Source: a virus
DNA length: 34,049 nt
IMG/VR virus record: IMGVR_UViG_3300040809_000441
Location: 1-34,049 of that record
Direction: 5' to 3' (one strand)
How positions within the stretch are numbered: the first letter of the stretch is position 1; each line of letters begins with the position of its first letter. The position numbers and the translations under genes are program-made. Below are positions 1 through 12,700 of the stretch, in pieces. Under the pieces are notes generated by a model. The model saw only the letters and a list, made by a program, of their open reading frames with translations, was not told the origin of the DNA and made no database searches.

Positions 1-2
1 GA

Positions 3-782
3 CGTTCTAATTTAAAGTTCCATTATGTTCATGTTGCTGATGGCAATTTTAGAATTGACCCAAGTTCGAGCAATATTATAGATACTTACATATTAACAAA
101 AACTTATAACGAACAAGTTAAACAATATATTACAGGTGACCTTCTAACTCAACCGTTGCCACCAAGTAATGATGAATTGCTAAGAAATTATGGCAATTCT
201 ATTAACAGAATTAAAAGTATTAGTGATGATATCATTTATCATCCAGTAAAATATAAAATACTTTTTGGAAGCAAAGCAAGGCCGAGCTTACAAGTTAAAT
301 TCAAAATAGTTAGAAACAAAAATTTAGTTATTAACGATAATGAATTAAAAGCAGATATTATCGATGCAATAAACAAGTTTTTTGATATTGAAAATTGGGA
401 TTTTGGAGAAACATTTTACTTCCAAGAACTTAGTGCATATATTATGAATCAATTATCACCAAAACTTGTTAGCTTTTTAATAGTTCCAAGACAAACAACT
501 CAGTCGTTTGGTAGTTTATTTGAAATAAAAAGCGAACCAGATGAAATTTTTGCAAGTGCAGCAACAGTTGGCGATATTGAAACTATAGATGAAATTACAG
601 CAACACAAATACAATCATCAGGCAACGTAATTAGTTCAGCAGCAACTACAGTAGTATCTGGTATAGTATCGAGCGTATCTAATACAACTAATAGCAGTAG
701 CAGTAGCACCAACAATAGCAGTAGCAATAGTAGTAGCAATAGTAGTAATAATAGCGGTAACAGCGGAGGATATAGTTACTAA
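3..782 (+). CDS. gp6-like baseplate wedge protein, C-terminal part (5' end outside window)
   Basis: The reading frame is open from base 3 with no stop, so the gene begins before the window; the TTG at 156 is internal, not a start. The visible part is about 259 residues. Segments such as FRIDPSSSNIIDTYIL, NWDFGETFYFQEL and FGSLFEIKSEPDEIF match, from memory, the C-terminal region of gp6 baseplate wedge proteins of marine T4-like phages. In T4, gp6 forms the inner wedge ring that joins the wedges around the tail tube. The last ~40 residues are an Asn/Ser run ending GNSGGYSY, which T4 gp6 lacks as far as I recall; it is probably disordered. The stop TAA (780-782) overlaps the next ATG by one base, so the two are probably translationally coupled. 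The assignment rests on remembered family resemblance and on position before a huge baseplate-like gene. Confidence 0.65.
   Translation, partial: RSNLKFHYVHVADGNFRIDPSSSNIIDTYILTKTYNEQVKQYITGDLLTQPLPPSNDELLRNYGNSINRIKSISDDIIYHPVKYKILFGSKARPSLQVKFKIVRNKNLVINDNELKADIIDAINKFFDIENWDFGETFYFQELSAYIMNQLSPKLVSFLIVPRQTTQSFGSLFEIKSEPDEIFASAATVGDIETIDEITATQIQSSGNVISSAATTVVSGIVSSVSNTTNSSSSSTNNSSSNSSSNSSNNSGNSGGYSY
688..770 (+). repeat. AGC/AGT/AAT trinucleotide tract coding for Ser/Asn
   Basis: The end of the gp6-like gene is a nearly continuous run of in-frame AGC, AGT, AAT and AAC codons giving poly-Ser/Asn. Because the unit is three bases, slippage would change length without breaking frame. The GGAGG ribosome binding site of the next gene (765-769) lies at its end. 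Confidence 0.85.
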
Positions 783-3700
783 TGGCATATAATGACGATC
801 AAAATGTATCTCCACTTCCGGTGCCCGGAAAAGATAATAAAATCACAGCATCTGATTTTTTACCTGCATTCTTTAGAACAAAGGCTAACAAAAAGTTTTT
901 ACAAGCAACACTTGATCAACTTATACAGCCCGGCGTGGCAGAAAAAATAAATGGCTATTACGGCAGAAAAACAGCAAAAGCATATAAACCAACTGACAAC
1001 TATGTTGCAGATGTTAGTAAAAATAGAGAAGATTATCAATTTGAACCAGCTGTTGTTATTAAAGACAATTATGATAATGTAACTTTTTATAAAGACTATA
1101 ATGATTATATGGGACAACTTAATGTATTCGGCGCAAATACAGATAATCATAGTAGGATAAACTCACAAGAAACATACGGCTGGAACCCAAATATTGATTG
1201 GGATAAATTTGTAAACTTCCGTGAATATTATTGGTTGCCGACCGGTCCTTTAAGTATTCCTGTGCGATGTCAAAGTAGAGAGATTGTTAGTACTTATACA
1301 GTTACTACAGAAGATCAAGGAGACAATATTGCATATGTGTTTAATGATGGATTAACAAGAAACCCGTCACTAAAACTGTACAGAGGTCAAACATACCGCT
1401 TTGAAATTAATACACCTGGACACCCTCTTGCATTTGCAATTACTAGAAATTTTACACCAGGCAGTGCAGTATTAACTGCTGGTAATGAAGGAATTAGAGG
1501 CGAAGGTCTTTTTGATGCAGTATTATATGGCAATGAATATGACCAAGGCGAATATATTGTATTACCGTCTAGTGGCAGTGTAACATTTGAAGCTGACGAT
1601 AATGTTTCAACATTATACCCGGATGGTATTCGTAAGTTAGGAGAAGATGGCGAAGAAGTAGCAGTTGCTTATATTGAAAAAGGAACAATAGAATTTACTA
1701 TTCCTGCAAACGCTCCTGATAGATTATATTATATCAGCAAAAATGAAATCGACACTAGTGGTTTATTTAAAATATATGACATTGAAGAAAATAGTTTTTT
1801 AAATGTTACTGATGAAATTTTAGGTAAGAAAACATATAAAAGTGCAAATGGCGTTGAATTATCTAACGGAATGCAAATTCGATTCCAAGGTGATACTGAG
1901 CCAGCATTTTATAATCAAAACAATTGGTATGTTGAAGGTGTTGGCGACAAGATTAAATTAATTAAAGATCAAGATTTAATTATTCCTGCTGTCTATAGTG
2001 AAAATAAGACTGTTCCTTTTGATAGCGAAGAATTTGATACTTTACCTTTTTCAAATGCAGGAAACTATGCTGCAAATAAAGATTATATAGTTATTAATAG
2101 AGCAAGTCAAGATAGGAATGCATGGAGCAGGTATAATTGTTGGCACCATAAAGATGTAATTTTAGCAAGTTATGAATATAATAATATATCTGAAAACTTA
2201 GACGAGTCAAAAAGAGCATTGCGTCCTATTATTGAATTTGAAGCTGGTCTAAAACTTAATAACTTTGGTGCAAGTGCTAAACAAGATGTTGATTTGATTG
2301 ACACTTATACTACTGATGTTTTTAGCACAATCGAAGGCCAAATAGGATACAATATTGACGGTATTGATTTAGCTGAAGGTATGAGAATCTTATTTACTGC
2401 TGACACTGACATACGAGTTAGCGGCAAAATCTTCAAAGTCAAATATGTTGATATTGGAAACAATAGGCAAATATCTTTAATTGAAACTTCGGACACAAAT
2501 CCAATTGATCTTGAAACTATTTTAGTTACACAAGGTTTAGTAAATGCAGGTAAAAGTTATCACTACCACGGCGATGCATGGGTAATAGCACAAGAAAAAA
2601 CAAAAACTAATCAGCAGCCGTTATTTGAAGTTTGCGATAATGCTGGTAATAGTTACAGTGATCCAGTATACTATCCTCAAACAGACTTTAAAGGAACTAA
2701 GTTATTTTCATATGCAGTAGGCGAGGGTAATGTAGATACTGAACTCGGATTTCCGCTATCATATAGAAATATTGATAATTCAGGTGACATATTGTTTAGT
2801 TTTGATTTGTTAAATGATACGTTTGAATATGAATTAAATAATTCTGTAATTAACGGATCGATTAATGCTGGTTACTTGAAAAAGTATAAAACTTTATCTA
2901 CATTTGATTATGCAAATGGTTTTAGTAGCACACCTCAAAAATCTAAACAGTTTGTAGTAAAGGAATATACAGCAACAGATTTAAAATTTAATAACTTTGA
3001 TATAGATGTATACGATGAATCATCTTCAATTACTGATTTAAAAGTTGCAGTATTTGTTAACAACAAAATAAAATTAAAAAATACTGATTATATTATTAAC
3101 ACAGACAACAAACTTGCTCAAATACAATTTACAACAGACTTAGCTGTTAATGATATTGTTAAAATTAAAACAGATTCTAAGAAAGTAAAAAATTCAAACG
3201 GGTATTACGAATTTCCATATAACTTAGAAAGAAATCCGTTAAATGAAGACATTACACAATTTACGTTAGGCGAAGTAATCGATCATGTAGATAGTATGTT
3301 AGAAGATTTACCAAATTTTACTGGTAAATTTTTAGGACCTAACAACTTAAGAGATTTAGGCGACTTAGATCGTTACGGTAAACGTTTTGTAAAACATAGT
3401 GGCCCACTGAATTTGCCACTTTACCACATAACAAGCAAAGACTTTAATATTGTTAAAGCAGTAAAATATGCTAAAACTGAATATGCAAAATATAAGAGAA
3501 ATTTTATTGAAACTGCTACTAACTTAGGGTTTGACGGAGCAACGAAGACTCATGTAGACTTAGTGTTGTCTACTATTAATAAAGATAAAGTTAAGACACA
3601 ACCGTTTTATTTCTCAGATATGATACCCTATGGTTCATCTAACAGAATTGAATATGCTGTATTAGATTCAAGAACCAAAGATTACCCTTTAACAGATAGT

Positions 3701-6700
3701 TTTACATTAGACTCACTACAGCCAAAAGGATTATTGGTCTATTTAAACCAATCTCTTTTAACACATGGTAAAGATTATAATTTTAATAATCTAGGTTATA
3801 TTACAATTACTGCTAACCAAAAAGAAAACGACATAATTGAAATATATGAATATGAATCTTCGGACGGATCTTTTATAGCTCCTACACCATCAAAGTTAGG
3901 TCTGTATCCTAAGTATCATCCAATGGTAGTAATTGATGATACCGTACAACCTAAATATCCTTTAGATCCTAATGTCGCCGGTCCATATAAAATATACGGA
4001 CAGATTGAAGCCACATCAAAAGAAAACGTTAGTACAGAAGCAATTGGGTGGACGTATCCAATTTACACATCTAAAGCAGTTGCAAAATCTATGTCGACAG
4101 ATGGAAAAGCTCACACTATAACATTTAATGGTTTAAACACATTATTATACATTCCTAATATTAATAGCACACAAGTTATTTTAGGAAACGACGATGTTGA
4201 AATTAATGAATATCCAATAGGTGTTGCATTTGTAAAAGGACACGACGGAAGTTATATTAAAGCATATAAAGATTATAGAGATCATTTGCTACTTGAATTT
4301 GAAAAAAGAATTTATAATAATATTAAAGTTGAATATTCTAACAACAGATTAGATGTTAATCATTTTATTGGCGGCGAATATAAAACAAATGACTTTAGCC
4401 GCCAGGATATAAACAATGCTTTACTAACTGACTTTCAACAGTGGTTACAAACAAGTTTAAACAATCAAAATTTTAGTAATAATACTTTTTATGATAGAAA
4501 TAATGATTGGACATTTAACTACTCAGATACAAACTCTCCAAACGGTAATGAGAATCCAGGATTTTGGAGAGGCATATATCAACATGCATACGATACAGAT
4601 CGTCCCCACAGCCATCCTTGGGAAATTCAAGGCTTTAGTTCAAAACCGTTTTGGTGGAATACAGTATATGGTCCCGCTCCATATACAAGCGATAATTTAA
4701 TATTGTGGAAAAACATTGAAGAAGGTAGAATAGCAAATCCAAATAATACTACAGTAGATGAAAAAGTTGCTCGACCTGGCATAACAAGACATTTACCAGT
4801 TAGTCAAGATGGTTCTTTACTTTCTCCATTGCGATCAGGCTACGTACAAGATTTTGTTTTAAATCGTACTGTAAGAAATTTTAAATTTGGTGATCAAAGC
4901 CCCGTAGAAAATGCATGGCGCAAAAGTTCTGAATATCCATTTGCTGTTATGAAAGCAATGCTAGTAAATAATCCTGCAAAAACAATGGGATTAGGTTTTG
5001 ATGTTTCTAGAATAACTAGGAATTTAGTAGGTCAATGGACATATACTGAAACTAATAAGCAAATAGTAATTAAAGACTTTTTAGTGCCTAATACTAACGA
5101 GTCTACTTTAAGAACAATGACATCCGGTTTTGTAAATTACATTTATAACTTAGTTGCTAGTGATATTCTAACTGTATATAATAGCTATCAAAATGATTTG
5201 AAAAACCTAGATAATCAAATAGGATTAAAAATTGCTGGATTTACAAGCAAAGAAAACTTTAATTTAATTTTAGACAGCAGATCGCCAACACAATCTCTTA
5301 CACGTGACGGCATTTTTATACCCCAAGAAAATTATCAAGTTTTTCTAAACACAAGTAGTGCAACAGAATTGGCAACATATAGTGGTGTTATTATAGAAAA
5401 GGCAGACGTAGGATATGTACTTAGAGGATATAGTATAGAAAAGCCTTACTTTGAATATTATGAAACAGTGCCTGGATCTTCTTTTTACGAAGTTACAGTC
5501 GGCGGCAGAAATGTAAGAGCATCTGAATTTGCATCCAATGCTGAATACAGATCAGGCGAAGTAATATTTGCTGGAAATAATTATTTTAGAGCTGTTAATA
5601 ATTTTATTACTGGCGGAAGTATAGATAAAACGTTTGATGCTAACACAGTTAAACTACCAGCACTGCCTATAGAAGGCGGCAGGACAGCAAAGTTTAAAAA
5701 AGATTTTAGAAGAACAAACGTTAAAAAACTAAGTTATGGAGCAAAATTTAATACAGTACAAGACACTGTTGATTTTCTGTTGGGATATGCTGCACGTTTA
5801 GAAGATATAGGGTTTAATTTTGATAAATTTGATTCAGAAGCAAACGTTGTAGAAAATTGGAATACTTCAACTAAAGAATTTATGTACTGGACAACTCAAG
5901 GCTGGGCTGCAACAGCATTAATTGCATTAAGTCCGGGCGCAAACTTTTTAAAATTTAAGAAAGATTACCATGTAGTTGATGATATAAAAGATGCATTTTA
6001 CGGATATTCAATTCTCAAAGCTTCTGGAGAATTTTTAGATTCCGATTTTAGTAGTTTATTAAGAAATGAAAATTCTTTTGGGATTGAAATAACAAATACC
6101 GATGACGGATTATATCATGCATCATTACCATTAGTTCAAAAAGAACATGTTGTACTATTAGATAATAAAACAGTATTCAATGATACTATATATAATCCTA
6201 GCACAGGATACAGACAAGAAAGAATACGTGTAAACGGATATAGATCTGATAACTGGAATGGTGGATTAAATATTCCAGGATTTATATTTGACGATGCAAA
6301 GTACGGTGATTGGGAAAAATGGAAAGACTATACAATTGGCGATCTTGTAAAATACAAACAGTTTTATTATGTAGCATTAAGAAATGTTATTGGCGAAGAA
6401 AAATTTAATCCTAATTTTTGGTACAGATTAAATGAGAAACCAGTATCTGAATTAATAACAAACTTTGATTATAGAATTAATCAATTTGCAGATTTTTATG
6501 ATTTAGACTCTGATAACTTTGATAGTGAACAACAAAAAATGGCGCAACACTTGTTTGGATATCAAAAACGCCAATATCTTGCTAATATTATCAACGACGA
6601 TGTAAGCCAATATAAATTTTACAGAGGTGCTATTTCTGACAAAGGTACTATGCGAGTGTTTACTAATTTGTTTGACGCATTAGGCAACACCCAAGATACT

Positions 6701-9700
6701 TTAGAATTTTACGAAGAATGGGCAATACAGGCAGGACGATATGGTTCAACAGAAGATGTACAGCAAGTTGAATTTCAACTTAATGACAAAAAGTTTGTAG
6801 AGACTTCTCAAGCATTTGAACTTGTAAAAACATTACCACCTACAAATGTTGACAACCATTACAGAATATTACCAAACGAAGTTTACAGCAAACCAGAAGG
6901 TTATGTACATACTCCGTTTCCTACAAAAGTATTAGATAGAGAATTTGTTAAAACAGGCGGATATGTAAGAAATGAAGATGTCAATTTCCTTGCAGGAGAC
7001 ATTTCAACTTTAACTGGTGTTAATATAAACCAAATAGGTTTAGGACAAACAGTTTGGATTACAAATACTGCTAATGATGATTGGGATGTTGCCCAGCTAA
7101 CAACACCAAATATAAATTGTATTGAATTAACTAAGGTTGTAAATATTCCTGTAAATAGAGATTTAACTCCAGGATATATTAGAGTTGAAATTACTACAGA
7201 CGCATGGGCTGATAATTTAGTCGATGTCGAAGATTTTATTGGATTTAAAGCTGCAAATAAATATGACCTTAATGGTCTTTATAAAGTAGCTGCTGTATTA
7301 TTAGACAAAATAGTAATTGAAATACCGTTAGATAACGACATTAATGTATTTGACAGCGAATCGTTTCTTATAGTTAGATTAATTTCTGTTAGGATTCCTA
7401 CAGTCCCAGAAATTAACACTGTAATTGGACAAAATTTATATGAAGGACAAAGGCTCTGGATTGACAAGTATGACGATGACTGGGCAGTATTAGAAAACAG
7501 TCCTGCATATTCTAACCAACAAACAATTGAAAATCCAGCAGATTACGACAGTACAGATCAAGGGTTTTCTGATAGTATTGCAGTAACAAGTAATAATAAT
7601 AATGTCTTTGTTTCAGCGCCTAATGCAGGTAACGGACAAATTTCATATTACAGAAGATCTAGAGATGTAGCTAATTTAAATTTATCACAAGAAATAACTA
7701 TCGATGAAACTAATTTGTTTAATCCAGTTAGTTGCGACTTTGGTAAAAGCATAGACGTTTCACCTGATGGCGAATACTTAGTTGTTGGTATTCCAAAAGC
7801 AAGTAATATTAAAACTAAGTTAGCATATAAAGACGACGGCAATGGTCAACAGACGTTTGATTTCCAACCCGACGCTAGTTATGTTAAGGGTGATATAATA
7901 CGTTATAGAGAAAGTCTATGGAAAGCTAATAGAGAAATTTTACCTGAGATAGCTAGTCAGCCTTTTTCAACATTTGACTCTTATATTAACATTGCAAATT
8001 CTGCAGATGCAGATAGCACAACACTAAATTTATTAGTTGCAGGTAATCCTGGGTTAACAAATTATGCTAACACAGATCATATGTTAGTACGTGCTCCTAA
8101 AGATCAATATTTAGGAACATCTTTAGGTGATAGGATTAATTTATTTTGGAATCAACGCAGTTTTTCATATCCGACTTTAGATAATTATATACCGTTTGAT
8201 GGAGAAATACCAGAACTTAATACTGCATTTATTACAGGCGAACATACTATTTTGGAAAAAATTGACCACATTATGTTTGTTGATACTTTTGTAACATTGC
8301 CTGTAGCGGGTCAACGTATAACTACTGACACAGGTAGTGCAGATGTATCCTATGTTGCATTTAAAGGCGACAGTGCAGTTATATATCTTAAAAGTTCAAA
8401 TGGTATTTTTGATATATCAGGCGAACTTTACATTGACGATACTGATTTTGTAGGATTTTATACCGAAGAAGACACATATTCTACATCAAATGCAGTTGGC
8501 GGATATTGGCAAATAGCAACACCTACATATAATAATAATTCACGTTATTATGATGTAGGAAGAGGGTTAGTGTATGCCGATGTTTTGTTACAATCGTCAG
8601 TACGTGACACTAATTTATACTATAATGTTCAAGCCACAGTAGGTGATATTGGTTTATATGTAACAAATAAAAATAGGGTTAGCTTTTTATCACACTTGTC
8701 ATATCGCGGTGATCCAACACCTGCTGACGGACAAGACGGCGTTGAAGCAGATCAACCAAGTAATAAATGGATAGCACGAGTTGGTAGACAATATTCAGAT
8801 CAACTTAGTATCGGCGACACTCCAACCTTTAATTTTTATAATCTTGATAATAGAGATATTAATTTAGATGCTGCCGGTTTATCTTACGATATTTTAAACA
8901 AGCAACATACTGTTATTGATCTATGGGACGGATATATTGATATAACTCTTAGTGAGTTTGACTTTTCAGGTTTTGCGTTTCAGCCACAAGTTAACGATAT
9001 AATTGAAGATGTACAAAGTCCAAAAGATGGACAAGGTGGATTAGCATTAACAACAATTACTACAAGTACAGCATCAGTTGTATATGTACAGCGTAACTTT
9101 AATAGTGTTAGATTGTATGTAAAAGTATTAACTGGTGATTTTGTTGAACAGTCTAATATTGGAAAATATGAAATTAGAAGAAAAGCAAATACTGTACTAA
9201 GAGGAGCAACAGATACTGATCGTATATGCGGTACAGTAGAAGACGTAAACAACGATATTGTCGTCCAAACTAGTTTAGTTGGAAAATTAGTAGTCTTTGA
9301 ACATACTTCTAATTTTAACATTGTATCTAATCCTGAAATAATTGATGAAGAATATTCATTCTTTACTGAAGTGACCGAGTCGGGAATATCTAGAAGTTCT
9401 AATCCTCCATTTAGTTTAAACAAAGATTATACACAAGTGTTTAACATTCCTGCTATGGAATTAGGAATATCTAATGACTTAACAAACGAAGGTGCTGTTG
9501 CAATATATAGAAGATTGAATAACGGCACATATAGAATTAAAGATATATTTGTATCTGAGTATAGAGCAAATAATAGACAGTTTGGTAGCAAAGTTAAGAT
9601 AGTACAGTCTGGAAATTACTACACATTATTAGTAGGAAGTAAAAGCGACAGCGGCATTGCAGAAAATGATTCCGCAGGTAGAAGAACACAGCCAGGGTCA

Positions 9701-12700
9701 ATTGAAATATTCCGCCACGGCGTATCACCGCAGCAAGAATTCCTTGGTGTATATAGACTAAATGCATATTCTAAAGGAGATGTAGTTCTTTATAAAGATG
9801 ATTATTATGAAGCACTAAAAGATGTTCCAGAAACTATGAATGAAATATTAAACACAGTTTATTGGAATAAAATTAGTTGGCGTTACGGAAAAGATCCTGA
9901 GTTTATGGGCGAGTTTAATAACGCATATGCATACAGACAAAATAATATAGTCTCATACGATAATGATTTATGGAAAGCAACAACTAATATTGACGCTGCT
10001 AGTGCTGTTCCTTCAAGCACAAATAATTCTTGGACATCATTAACTACAAGAATTGACTATGTAGGATATTTGCCAAATTTAACTGCAAATGCATTTTATG
10101 ATGAAACAGTATTTGATCCGTTAGAAAATATATTAGAATTTAGTGAAAGTTTTGATGTAAGTGACGATTCGAATGTATTAATCGTAACAACAAAGTTGGC
10201 ACAGGCTGATAGTACTACTGACTATAACATAGTTGTATATAGAGAAATTGATAACAAATATTCAGTATCACAAGTCATACCGGCGCCAGTTGACGGTGAT
10301 GATTGGGCAAAGTCAGTATCACTAAGTCCAGATGGAACACAAATAGCAATCGGCGCCCCATTAAACGATGACGTTAAAGTTAATCAAGGCATAGTATATA
10401 TTTGGACACAAAATAGTGACGGCATTTTTAGCCTATCTCAAACAATCAAATCACCTAGTAACGAAGAAAGTGAAAAATTTGGATTTAGTGTTGATTTTGG
10501 AAAAGACGATTTACTTATTTCAAGTTTAAATGGCGATCAAAAAATACCAACAACTTTTGATAAAGATAATGAAATTCAAACTACATTTGATAAAGAGTTT
10601 ACTACATTTAAGAATACAAAACTAGACAAAGGCTTAGTTTATGTTTATGAAAAAATTGGTACTACTTTAGTGTACGGTGAGCAGTTTGTTTATCCAATGA
10701 CACAAACTACATTTGGTGAAAATGTTTATTCAGTAAACAATCATGCATATATAGGTGTTCCAACACAATACGTTGATGGCAGAGATCATAAGGGAATTTT
10801 ACTGAATTATAGGAAGAAACCTAATACAAGGTCATGGAGTATAATAAGTCAGGGTATTACGCCCGTAGATATTAAACAACTTGACGGAGCACTTATTTAC
10901 AATAAGAGAACCAATAGTATTGTTTCATACATCGATTATGTTGATATTATACAAGGTAAAATACCAGGTCCGGCTGAACAAGAAATATCTTATAAGTTAC
11001 CAGCTGATCCTGCGTTCTATAATACAGGAACAATAGCTGATCCGTTGGTTGAACCTGATTTAGGATGGACTGACAAGTATGTTGGTAAAGTTTGGTGGAA
11101 TACCCAAACAGCTAAATTTGTTAATCCTTATCAAGGTTCAACAACGTTCCAAAGAGATAATTGGAATAAATTAACACCAAGTTCTGCTATTATTATTTGC
11201 GAATGGGTAGAAAGTATTTTCTTACCAAGTCGTTGGGATCAATTATCAGGATCAACAGAAGGAACTGCTAATGGAGTAAGCGGAGTGTCGATTTACGGCG
11301 ACACTAGATATTCTACAAAAATTACTTATGATAATATAAGCAAGACATTTAGTAGAAAATATTACTATTGGGTAATTAATAAAAGGACTATTCCAGTTGG
11401 CAGAAAACTTAATACTATTACAATTGCAAATTTAATTTCTAATCCAAGAACTTCTGGATATAAATTTATAAGTTTCTTAGGAAAGGACAAGTTTGTTCTT
11501 AATAACTGTAACGATTTAGTACAAGGTGATGACGTTGTTCTGCAAATTAAATATCACACGTTAGACAAAACTGCACAAAAATATCATAATCAATATAAGT
11601 TGTTTGCTGACGGATCTAGCGATAGTGTACCAGATCCTAGTTTAGAGCGCAAATGGTTTGATAGTTTAATTGGTTTTGACAGTAATGGTAAGGCAGTTCC
11701 TGATCCAAACATTCCCGTAAGCATGAGATACGGCATCCAGTCTAGACCTAGGCAAAGTTTATTTGTTAATAGAACTGAAGCATTAAAACAAGCAGTTGAA
11801 AGAATTAATATAGTTTTAAAAGAAAACTTAATTACTGACGAATATAATTTAACTAGATTGTCGTATAAAGATGAAATTCCTACAATTAATTCTCAAACAT
11901 GGGATTTAAGTGTTGACAGTGTAGATGAATTACAGTATATTAGTACTAATAAATTGGAGACTGCTGCACTAACTCCTGTTATTGTAAATGGCAACCTTGT
12001 AAGAGTTAATATAGATAATTCGGGTCGTGGATATAAAGCACCTCCTAAAATAAAAGTTATTGGTGCAGGCAAAGATGCAGATATTAAGGTTGAAATTAAT
12101 AATCTAGGACAAATTACATCGGCAACTGTTGTTGATGACGGTATAGGATATAACGATCAAACAACAATCAGTGTTAGACCATTTACAGTACTAGTAACAG
12201 CAGATGCTAATATTAATGGTAAATGGGCTTTATATTCGTACAACACTGGTACCAAAGAATGGTATAGACGAGCATTACAAAGTTTTGATACATCGTTATA
12301 CTGGGAATATGTAGATTGGTATGCAGAAGGCTATAATCAATTTACTCCGATTGCAACTAGTATTGAAGGATCTTATCAACTCTTTCCTTTAGATTTAAAT
12401 ATTAACGATGTTGTTAAAATTAATAATGTCGGAACTGGCGGTTGGTTATTATTAAGAAAAATTGCTGATGAAAAGACTGAAGATTATACAGTAAATTTTG
12501 AAACAATTGGTAGACAAAATGGAACGATAAAACTTAAACAAAGTCTTTATAATTTCCTTGAAAATACTGTAGGATTTGATAATAGAAGATTTGATAATAC
12601 TTTCTATGATAATAATCCTTCTCAAGAAATAAGAACTATTTTAGAAACTCTTAGAGATAATATTTTTATAGGTAATTTAAAAGTTGAATACAATAAATTG

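Noticed and set aside
156-158. TTG as start of the gp6-like gene
   Set aside because: The frame is open to the window's left edge and the upstream residues (FRIDPSSSNIIDTYIL) look like part of the same family.
8980-9423. 147-residue open frame on the - strand within the giant gene
   Set aside because: Fully inside a coding region with continuous recognisable structural sequence; no sign of its own start signals.
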